A DNA stretch of 29,379 nt from Priapulus caudatus (Eukaryota > Priapulida > Priapulimorpha > Priapulimorphida > Priapulidae): contig NW_014578477.1 of assembly GCF_000485595.1 (NCBI RefSeq), positions 26,668-56,046 of the forward strand, given 5' to 3'. This document shows positions 1 through 10,800 of this stretch, piece after piece. Every line of letters begins with the position of its first letter. The first letter of the stretch is position 1. The position numbers and the translations under genes were made by a program. A model generated the notes under the pieces. It saw nothing but the letters and a program-made list of their open reading frames with translations. It was not told the origin of the DNA and did no database searches.

Positions 1-435
1 AGCGCGCGGGCGTTAGTGCGACAGAGGGGACGCCGCGAGCGCGCGGGCGTTAGTGCGACAGAGGGGATGCCACGAGCGCGCGGGCGTTAGTGCGACAGAG
101 GGGACGCCGCGAGCGCGCGGGCGTTAGTGCGACAGAGGGGATGCCGCGAGCGCACGGGCGTTAGTGCGACAGAGGGGACGCGCGAGCGCACGGGCGTTGG
201 TGCGACAGAGGGGACGCGCGAGCGCACGGGCGTTAGTGCGACAGAGGAGACGCGCGAGCGCACGGGCGTTAGTGCGACAGAGGGGACGCGCGAGCGCGCG
301 GGCGTTAGTGCGACAGAGGGGACGAGCGAGCGCACGGGCGTTAGTGCGACAGAGGGGACGAGCGAGCGCGCGGGCATTAGTGCGACAGAGAGGACGCCGC
401 GAGCGCGCGGGCGTTAGTGCGACAGAGGGCGCGGC
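1..435. repeat. 36-38 bp GC-rich minisatellite
   Basis: About twelve head-to-tail copies of a 36-38 bp unit sharing the core ttagtgcgacagagggg. It is CpG-rich and lies in a LIG1 intron downstream of exon 8. The left end is cut by the window. ORFs here in several frames are artefacts of the repeat. Confidence 0.9.
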
Positions 436-755
436 AAGCGCGGGGTAGGAGGGGGTAAGGGGCGGCCGCACCGATGATTCACAGGTCAAACTCCATTGCC
501 CCGGAATTTATGTAGATATATACAAGGAGCTTTGCCTTGAGTGCGGTGTTGCAGATTTTACACGTGCGCATGCAATAATGTCAATTGTACGTACGGTACT
601 TTATCACTAAGCACCACTTTTAGAACACGTATCCCATCCGACGTACTACGATTCGCCAGAGCTGCCGGTCAATCACGCGCGGTGGAGACAATATAGATCG
701 GGTCGATTAGATTCGGGAAGAAAGTTAGAATGCTGAGGCCACCGGTCGCACATAC
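436..755. other. LIG1 intron, nothing recognised
   Basis: Non-coding stretch between the minisatellite and the donor of exon 8. No repeat or gene seen. Confidence 0.6.
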
Positions 756-935
756 CTTGCCGACGTGTTCTCGATGACCTCAAACGTCTTAGCGAGAGCG
801 AGGTACGGCACGTGTTCGCCACGCCGCCAGAACGCGTCCGCCACCGGGTCGTAGCCACGCTTCCCCGGGGCATAGGTGGCGCCCTCGTCCTCCTCGCCCG
901 CCTTCTTGCCGCCGCCCATCATCGACGCGAACGGG
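756..935 (-). CDS. LIG1: LIG1 exon 8 (start of DNA-binding domain)
   Basis: Acceptor ggttgcag and donor GCAAG|gtatgt. It encodes [19 protein letters not shown], then [13 protein letters not shown] and [20 protein letters not shown]. The second half aligns with the first helix of the LIG1 DNA-binding domain and is the strongest evidence for LIG1 identity. It leaves in phase 2 toward exons beyond the left edge. Confidence 0.93.
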
Positions 936-3900
936 CTGCAACCAATCGCGACGCACGATGCAAGTCAACGCGACCAATCAACTCATTTGAAACAAGGAAT
1001 GACCGCCTTTAGATGTGGCCAGAGTTAAAAAACAACCTCAATCTGTATAAACCAGCAGGTGTTACCTGGACCAAAGCAGAACAGTTACCGAGACCCTACA
1101 TACTCAATGAAGAGTCATAAGCAAAAAATAATACATCTATGAATATTTTTATAAAATAGTGTACTGCTAGCACTGACATAAGGCTACAATGCAGATGGTT
1201 AAACCGGTTATTAAAGTTGTTTGTTTTTATGTTGACACACACACACACTTGTATTAGGCAGGTTTAGCTGTACCACAGAGCAACTAGCACTTACTTAACA
1301 GCAGCTTTCTTCTGAGCAGACGACTTTGACTCCCCTGCATTGTTCTCTCCCTTCTCCGCTTTCTCTCCCTTCTCCACCTCCTTCTCCGCTTTCTCTGCCT
1401 TCTCCACCTCCTTCTCCGCTTTCTCTCCCTTCTCCACCTCCTTCTCCGCTTTCTCTTCCTTCTTATTCGACTTCGGTTTCCACGCCCTTTTTTCCAGCTT
1501 GAGGCGAGGTTTGCCGTTTCACAGACGATTCTTTGGCTGTCTTTTCATTAGCCTTGTTTTCTGCTGTTAACAATCAGTTACAATACTTCAAAACAATAAT
1601 ACTTCCAAAAACACCTAACTGGCAGAAAAATCAATCGCCGAAGTATGCACTGCAGTTGCAAAAACAAGCTAAACTAAATGAATGAACTAGTTGTGAATGA
1701 GCTTTGATCTGATAATTAGAAAGTTGTAGTACAACAGCTAAAACACACTAGAGAGACAGCAGTTACCTTTTGTACGGGAGCCCGAGAAAAAACTATGGAG
1801 CGTTCGCACAGGAGCGGCTTCCTTCTTGTTCCTCGCCTCCTCTTCCTCTTCCTCACTGCTTTCTTCGACTGGAGTAGGCTTCCTCCTGTGGTGCACCTTC
1901 TTCTTTTTTTCTGCTTCCTCTTCCTCACTGCTTTCTTCAACCACTGCTGGCTTCTTTCTGTGTTGCACCTTCTTCTTTATTTTCTCTTCCTCTTCCTCGC
2001 TGCTCTCTTCAACTACTGCTGGCTTCTTTCTGTGTTGCACCTTCTTCTCCTTTTTCTTGTCCTTTTCCTCACTGCTTTCTTCAGCCACTGCTGGCTTCTT
2101 TCTGTGTTGCACCTTCTTCTCCTTTTTCTCTTCCTCTTCCTCACTGCTTTCTTCAACTACTGCTGGCTTCTTTCTGTGTTGCACCTTCTTCTCCTTTTTC
2201 TCGTCCTCTTCCTCACTGCTTTCTTCAACTACTGCTGGCTTCTTTCTGTGTTGCACCTTCTTCTCCTTTTTCTCGTCCTCTTCCTCACTGCTTTCTTCAA
2301 TTGCACTTGGCTTCTTCCGAGGTCGCACCTCATCTTTCTCTTCCCCCTTTTCTTCTTCTTCTTCTTCTTCCTCTTCCCCCTTTTCTTCTTCTTCTTCTTC
2401 TTCCTCTTCCCCCTTTTCTTCTTCTTCGTCTTCTTCTTCTTCTTCCTCTTCACTGCCTTCTTCCATTGCATCTGGCTCATTTTTGTGTCGCACCTCTTTC
2501 TTCACTACCTCCTCCTCCTTCTCTTTCTTCATGGCTTCTTCGGTCGTAGCTACCTCGCTCTTTCCTGTATCCACATCCATGTCTTCCTCATCTTCCCCAT
2601 CTACATCATCTGTTAGAAACGTATATTAATTAACATCCGCAATGATTATCTCTTAGTTACAACACTGAACAGACAAATTACTTCTCGACTAAAAAAACAT
2701 TTCTCTACCCAGCTATACTGACGACAACCATAATGATAATAATGTTGACATTAAAAAGACTATGAACATAACCATCTAACCAACTGAAATCGTGCTAATA
2801 ATTTATGAATTATTTAATTAATTAGGATGATGAATCACAAATATGTTGATGACTATGTTGACAATGACAACGATGCTGCTTACATTAATAAAAGTAAAGT
2901 TGATGAAAGCAAATGAAAGTGTGATGACGATAGTTGACTACGACTACATTCACGGCGCCAGTCAATATACAATGCAAATCCTCGCGAAAACTTTCAGAAA
3001 TTCAGAAAAACAAACTGCAGACGTTGCGCTGCCAGACAGCTGTGAACCCGCATGTGGTGATCCACTGTCTAGACATGCGAGAAAAAATACATCCAGACCA
3101 TCCAAAAAATTTAATCCAGAAACTGGATCAAGGCTAGCCGACGACTCTTTTTCATTTTTCTAGATGCCCGCTCGTGTCCGCCGTGGCCGCCACGTTGTCA
3201 TGACTACGATGGCTGGCAGACACGGAAGCTGTTACGTTACCTTGGCGACGAGCTGAGCCGACCCTGCCGTCAACGTCGGGGGATTGAGGGTGGCTCCCTC
3301 CATCATCTCCCGACTCGCGCGGTTTCCGGCGACTCGCAAAGCTCTTCCTCGCTGCAAACAAGAGAGCATTCAACCCCGATAAGGAGCGGGCCCTAAAAAC
3401 ATCAACCCCACAATCCTCGCCCGTAAATCACCGCGGCGACAGAAAGCGCTTGCAGCGCCCCCTGCATCGCGATTCTCCGCCGCCGCCGCTGCAGACGACG
3501 ACGCAACCCCCGTCGCGTGACGCTAGTGTTGTCAATCGATTGTAATTTCGTAATCGATCATCGGTTGGACCCAAGTAACCGAAGATCAGTTACAATCGGT
3601 TACTCGGGGTGTTGAATGCCTACGTGTGCGTAACGCCGTGTGCATGCACGTGTGTGCATGTATGTGCTTGTTTAGCCCTGTTTACTGTTTGTTTTGCACT
3701 GTTTACTACTGTGTGTATAATACATGTATGTTAATAAAGGATAACTTGTATAGTAGCGATGATATCTCTGATTCTCATCACTACATTTTCGATTTTTTTT
3801 TTTTTTCTCGATGAAATTGATTATGGATTTTGATAACCAAGCGCTTGGTTCGACCCACTGTTCAACCGATGATTGAGTATAATCGATAATCGTGACATCA

Positions 3901-4854
3901 CTACGTGACGCGGCTCCCGATCGGCATCCAACTCACCAGGATGTGGATCGCCGCGGCGGCAGCGGCGGTGCGGGGGGACAAACAGTTCTGCGAAATGTGA
4001 TGATTGCTAGGTGTGCGGGCGTGATGAGGTCGATGCCCCGGGGGGGCCGCGGACGTTCCAGCGTCGCAGCGCGTCGTAAACAACAGGATGCGCAGCCGCG
4101 CCGGCGGCGTGTTCGGAGCGATTAACTACAGGAAGGCGAGTGAAAGCAAGAAAAAAAGAGAAAGAGAAGAGAGCAACAGAGGAGGGAGAGGCACGGAGAG
4201 AAAGAGAGAAAGAGAGAGAAAAAGAGGAAGGACGGAGAGACAGAGGACAGAGAAGAGAGAGGGGGAGAGAGAGAGGGAGGAGAGAGAAGGAGGAGAGACA
4301 GAGGGAGACAGAGAGAAAGAAAGAAAGGAAAAAAGAGAGAAAGAAAGTGAAAAGAAAGAGAGGAGAGAGCGAGAGAGAGAAGAAGCAGGAGGAGGGCAGA
4401 GGGAGGGAGGGAGAGAGGAGGGAGGGTGAGAGAGGGGAGCGGAGAGAAGGAGTGAGGAGAGAGGGAGAGAGGGAGGGAGCGGGAGATGGGAGGGAGGAGG
4501 AGGGAGGAGTGAGAGAGGGAGAGAGGGATGAAGGGGAGAGCGAGGGAGAGGTGCGGAGAGAGGCGGAGAGAGTGAAGAGGAGAAAAGACGAAAGAGAGAG
4601 AGAGGAGCAGAGAGAGAGAGAGAGAGAGAGAGAGATGAGAGAGGAGACGAGAGAGAGAGAGAGAGAGAGACGAGAGAGAGTAGAGAGAGAGAGCGAGGAG
4701 GAGAGAAAGAGAGGAGAGAGAGAGGACATGAGAGAAGGAGAAGGGAACAGAATGAGAGAGAGAGATGATGAGAGAGAGATGAGAGGAGAGAGGAGAGAGA
4801 AGAAGATGAGATGAGGAGAGAGAGAGAGAGAGACAACGCAGCGCACGCACGCTA

Positions 4855-4890
<36 letters not shown>

Positions 4891-7800
4891 CCAACGCACG
4901 CACGCACACCACACACACACACACACACACACACACAGGAGACAGAGATAGAGAGGGAAGGTAGAGACACACATTTTCACGCGTTCATCTGTGATTAATA
5001 GCCAGCAATACGCCAGTCCCTCCCTCCCCCCCAAGAAACAATTTGTAGCGGTAGGCATGCGGGCGGAGCGCGTGACAGCTGCAGCCAGCATGGTGGCTCT
5101 ACTTAATCACGCGCATCATTTAACGACACACCTGACACACTTTCCCGCAGCCCGGTTCCGCCCTGGAGGGCCGCTGCGTCTACAAATACACTCGCTGCGG
5201 CGTTACAGGTAAACAAGCGAGCTGACAGCAGCGTGGCAAGCACAGGTAAACAAGCAGCGCAGGCATATACGACTGACAACACTCTCCACTCGAGCAACGA
5301 CGCACGCACACTCGACGGTGCAATCAACTCGCCCCCTAGTAGTAGGACCGACTCGTAAGCTCTTCCTTCCTCGACATCCGTACGACCCCGGGAGCGTGAG
5401 CAGACGACACGAGACAGCGGCGCCATCACGATCATGAGACTGCTCGCGTACACGGCGGCGGCGTTGTTTATCGTCGCGGCGACGATGACGACGATGCGCG
5501 TGTCGGCTAAAGGTGAGTGAACGATTCTCTGGAGTCTTCCCCGAAGCGAAGGATTCTCAAGGTCGCACACCGACCTAACTCGTTCTACTCCGAACGCAAA
5601 CATAATTTTTTTTAGAATCGCGGATTGTCGACACCCAGGCGTCGGTCGTCGTGGCGACGTGCCAACTCGATGTCGCACCGCCGCGTGTTCTAACGAGAGT
5701 AGAACGACGCAGCAATCACGCGCTCATCTCATATGCAGATTTAATTAGAACTGTGTTCGTTTACGCGAAGCTCTACGACGTCGCAGTTTCCGTGAAATTC
5801 GTTAGCCGGGTCGTTAGCTTTTGATTAATTTCTTTTAAGTTTCTGATGTTTACAAGTTTTCTTTCGTAAGTAGATTCTTGCCCACGGCGCTAGCAAGTAT
5901 GCGCGACCTATGCCATTGGCACAGACGCAGACATGCGACACAGTTATCCTTTATGATCGTTAAATAACTTTCAACACTAACTTTATAGCCCGATGGCATT
6001 GAGTGATGAGCTCGTAGAACCTACATGAGGCTGTACAGGGACATGTATGTGTCACGTAGAAACATATATCATATGTCTCTCATGCTCACTCGCTCACTCA
6101 CTCTCTCATTCATTCAGTCAGTCACTCACTCATTCGCTCACTCCCTCACTAATTCAGTCACTCACTCGCTCACTCTTTCATTCATTCAGTCACTCACTCA
6201 CTCACTCTCTCACTCATTCACTCACTCACTCACTCACTCACTCACTAATTCAGTCACTCACTCTCTCACTCATTCAGTCAGTCACTCACTCTCTTACTCA
6301 CTCACTCACTCACTCACTCATTCAGTCACTCTCTCATTCATTTAGTCACTCACTCACTCACTCACTATCTCTCGCATCCTGTAGCCGGTGACACTAGCAG
6401 CCATTCTCCTAGGTTTGATTCCCCCTCTCTCTATCGCATGTTTTACCCCACACTAGCCGTGCCACTAGCAGTCATTCTCCCAAGTTTAACCCCCAGCTCT
6501 CGCTCTCTGTGTCGCATGTTCCACCCCACCGCGATACTAGCAGCGGTTGACCACCACACTGTCTCTCTCCCAAGTTTTACCCCCGCCTAACTGCCACGAC
6601 ACTAGGCACCATTCTACTGTTGTTGTTGACCCTCGCTCTCTCTCTCACCAGAGATGCCAACACATATTTGAAGCAATCTGTAGTTTCTGGCCAATCAAAT
6701 TAGTAGTTCGAGGGTCACGTAGTGACCAGAGTTTGCTAGGGGGGTCCGGCATGCCCCCTGGAAAAATTTTTGATTCTGAGATGCAATTTCCTGCATTCTG
6801 AGGGTCAAAAATGACAATAAATTGACAAAACATGACAATAATAAAAAAAATTTTTTATATTTTTGATCACAGTGAAATTCGTAGTTTGATACAAACTGGT
6901 CGTAGTGGTGCAAAAGGAATAGAAATTCGTATAAAATACGGATAAATCGTAGTGGTTGGCATCTCTGTCTCACGCTTCCCTTGTTGCAGGCACCTGCATC
7001 GGCGGACAGCCGGAGGGCGATCAGTGGCCGGAGCGCTTCGGTGCTTCGTGCTTCGACTGCGAGTGCATGTCTGGAGGCAGCAGTGCAGGGAGCCAGCTGT
7101 ACACCCAGTGCTTCACGTGAGGCAACATCTCCTCTCTCACTCCCACTCTGTTTTAGGCATGAGACCCTCCTCCCTCCGGGCCACTTAGTAGTTACTGTGC
7201 TATGTCCCTTGCTACTAAGTAATGTGTTTTAACCACCCCCCCTTTCCCACTAATTTAAGCATGATGCGTCACTCCATTCCTTCCCCCCCCCACCATATTC
7301 CAAACAGTTATTAAGTAGTTACAAGTGTAAAAACGTGACACCAAATCTTAATTCAAACATTTTTTTACATTGCTGTCTTTAATAATCGGAAACAGTGACC
7401 AGTGTGCGTACTGTTCTCCTAAAAAATATTTTCCAAACAAACTTCAGAAATAAATTTTCTGAGTGAGCAGCCGCTGCACAATCGAAGTTGCGATCGCTGA
7501 CGTGTTTCTCTCGCCCCGCAGGACGCCCTGCGTGGACGTGCCGCAGACCTGTCCACCGATCCCAGGCGGCCACCCCGTCGGCACGGCGTGGGTCGAGGCC
7601 GAGTACGCCGGCGACCTCTGCATGCACTGCTCGTGCGAGCCTAGCACCGGACCCTCCACCTACCCGCACTCCATCTGCGCGATGTAAGTAAAGTGGCGCC
7701 CCCATTTTTTGTCACGTCGAACGACGGGCCAACCCACATGTCCGATATTGCGAGGTGATCCCCTGTGATGGCGCGCTGGGATATTCGCCGAATTGTAGAT

Positions 7801-10800
7801 TCGTTTAATCGGAATGTCATTCTTTAGCGGTAAATTCTTTGCTATTACGTGGATTCGATATTTCACTGATGTATAACATCTTGTGCTATTACATTTAAAA
7901 TACTTATTACACAATACGCGATGCAAACGGTTAAGAAAATCTGACCTGATCATTACTATTCTCTTCACTTCAGGGGTGAGTGTGCGAATCCTGGCCCACA
8001 GTAACGATACCACTGCAGAGCTTCAGTAGACACGCACTGTCCGTCGCCCATGGCAACCAGCAGACAACGTCGGGACTACCATCTTGTCGATTGCGCTTAC
8101 CGAGATTTTTTTTGTCTATATTCAGAATTTATTCATATTAGTTTATAGAAAATATAGTCGGCCAAGGATTTGTAGCATTTGTTTACCCCGTGAACTATTA
8201 GAATATATGTTTATCTCACAGAACTTAAATTCTCTGAGTTTTTTGAGTCTGCATTTAAACATAGATTTGATAGATTTGTTATACATTTTGCTGGGCTTTT
8301 GTTTTGAAAATGTCTGTCAAGGTAAAACAAGGCAGACCATCGGTTTCAAATAGGATTTTTTAGTTTTAAACATTTTACGTGTATGGATTAAGACCTATAG
8401 TCTATTATAACCAGAATCATTGTATGTTGTCACTAGTCAAATTAAAAAGCAAGTGTGCTGCATTTTCTTTACTCGAAAGTCAATTATTATTTTGTAGTAT
8501 TATTCAAATACTAATCTTATGATGTACAGTATATATACATAAACATCACTTCCAATAATAACCACCTATAAATCTATAATCTGTAAACATCGTATGTTCT
8601 TCTGTGTAGTTGTAAACATATATATATCAAAATACGTAAGTTCCATTTAGCAGTCCTAAACATATGTATCAAAATACTAGTAGCTACTGTATATTTGCAA
8701 ATAAATAGTGAACAGTACACCTACCGGTCTTACGAAGTGGGACTCCATCTGGACTCACGAGCGGTGCAAGCGGGACCCGGGATGGTGTACCGGCAGACGA
8801 ACCAGCTACGACGGCATCGCCACTCGATTCATCTCGAATGCTCCCCTACAAACAATATAACATATCACCACAAAATAGTTACAAGCAGTTATCGCATGCC
8901 ATGCACCATCAGTATAGAGTGTTCTAGGTTACTACAACCTGCCACTGAAACGTACCCCCACCCAGAACTACTAGCAGTGATGTTATAAAAGACTAGAAGA
9001 ATACCCAAAGGCATGTTGCAGTAGCAATTGGACAAATAGTGAACAACATTGAGATTCCCTGAAATAATGACAGATTCTCCCTCCAGCCTGCTAGCTTCTC
9101 TTCTTCTTCCTAATTACACAATTACACTAAATACACATTTAATTACTACCTCTGCAAATAATCTGCCTACCTCACTCTCTCCCCACTCACCCATCTACTG
9201 CTCCCCACACCGACCAAGTCCTTCCACCAATATCCTTCCACCCTGCCCACCCTCCCCCTCAACCCCGGAGCTAGGATTTTACATACGCCTCCATTTGCGA
9301 TTGGTTGCACCTTCACGGCTTCCTTCGTCTGTGCCCCCGCTGCGGCGCTCTGTCCTTCCTCCTCGCTGTCACTCTCTATGACCCGCCTCCTCTTCCTCAC
9401 CGGCTCAACCGTCTTAACGGGAGAGACCTCCTCCTGCTTGACGTTTCCTTTCCGGATCGGAACATTCTTCCCGGAGGGGGACTTCGAATCTTCCGGAGAT
9501 TCATTCTTCGGTTGGAGAGGGGACTTGCTGTGATTGAGGGATAAGCAAACGTTTCAACATTCACGTAACGATAAATATTCGAATTTGTAATAATGACTAA
9601 GCACAAAAGCAAATTATAGTCACACGAACTGAGAAATTCGATCAGTGCTGCCACTCAGGATATTACAAAAAAAGTATAAAATCTGTCCAGAAAAAAAAGT
9701 ATCAAAATTGTCTAAAAAAGTATTAAAAAAGTATAAATTTGTATCAAAGTACCATGATTTGTAGTCACTTGTTACCTTTCACCTTGTTACCGAATACATT
9801 ATAGCCTATGTGCAGCATACAAACAATCTTGGGGAATGATGTATGAAATGCCATGAGGAGTTGACACTCAGTCTGGAATATTTCAATGCAGTGTTTCCCC
9901 TGGCCAAAAAGGTCTGTGAGGTGTTGAACGTATTTGTGATGTGTTTGCGCGTTTCGAGGTCCTAGCAAAGCGAGCAGCGCAGGTGCTGGCTAAGCTAGGG
10001 GGGTCCGGGGGCATGCTCCCCCAAGAAATTTTTGAAAAAATGGTGCAATTTGGTGCATTCTTTAAAGCAATTCTGAACCCATTGTATGAGACTCTTGAAT
10101 CTCTTTTTCAAGTTGTCAAAAGTTACGTCAGCGAGGCGGTGTTTTGGATAAATTTCTGTGTGGCGGCTGAGAATTTGAGTGAGGCAGCCCGCCTCGCTTG
10201 TGTCAAACTGTCAATGCAGGGGAAACACTGCAATGCGCATTGCTAATTTGACGTTTGGCCACTGATGGCAGAGAGCTGAGAGCAAAAACACTCCACTGAA
10301 CAGAGCACACATCACTCCTGCAACAAGACTAGCAAAGCACATCTTTAATCTCATCAAATACAGTGTGTACCTAAATGTATGTCCGAAGAGTTTTGAACAT
10401 CTTTGGCCAAAAAAGTATTTAAAAGTATTTATGCATGAAAAAAGTATGAAAAAAGTATAAAAAGTATATTTTCTTAAAAAAAAGTATAATACAATAAAAA
10501 AAAGTATAAAGTGGCAGCACTGTTCGATGTTATTCCATGAGATACATCCGTGGTGTATGCATGGTCACACTGTCCATACATACATGATCATGATGAATAA
10601 TGAATGAACCGAATGCTGGAATCTGAAGCTATGACAATTCATAATAGAATGCCAGAGCTGTGTGATCCATGACTTTTTATCAATCAAATCTCCTACTACA
10701 ACTATCACAGGTGATTCTACCTTGTTTTCCCTTTGTTATTGTCATCTTTCACAGCAGGCACTTCTGTAGTTGTCCCATTCTTAGCCACACTACTTGACGC

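Noticed and set aside
1-435. CRISPR or coding repeat protein
   Set aside because: 36-38 bp units are contiguous with no spacers, and unit length varies so no frame is kept.
1795-2629. Long plus-strand ORFs rich in Phe, Leu and Ser opposite LIG1 exon 6
   Set aside because: Antisense shadow of the repeat exon. The minus strand has splice sites and LIG1 motifs.
4007-4972. Long Ser/Leu-rich ORFs (minus) and Arg/Glu-rich ORFs (plus)
   Set aside because: They are translations of the GA/CT repeat, open in several frames at once.
6025-6391. His/Ser/Leu repeat ORFs
   Set aside because: Products of the CACT microsatellite, open in multiple frames.
9287-9289. GC-AG donor (GGAG|GCGTAT) to fix the phase between LIG1 exons 3 and 5
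   Set aside because: Unnecessary once exon 4 at 8725-8845 was found, which enters in phase 0 and leaves in phase 1.
9941-10246. 101-codon ORF as a protein gene
   Set aside because: Lies almost wholly in the nested MITE and includes its core and terminal repeat. No recognisable domain.
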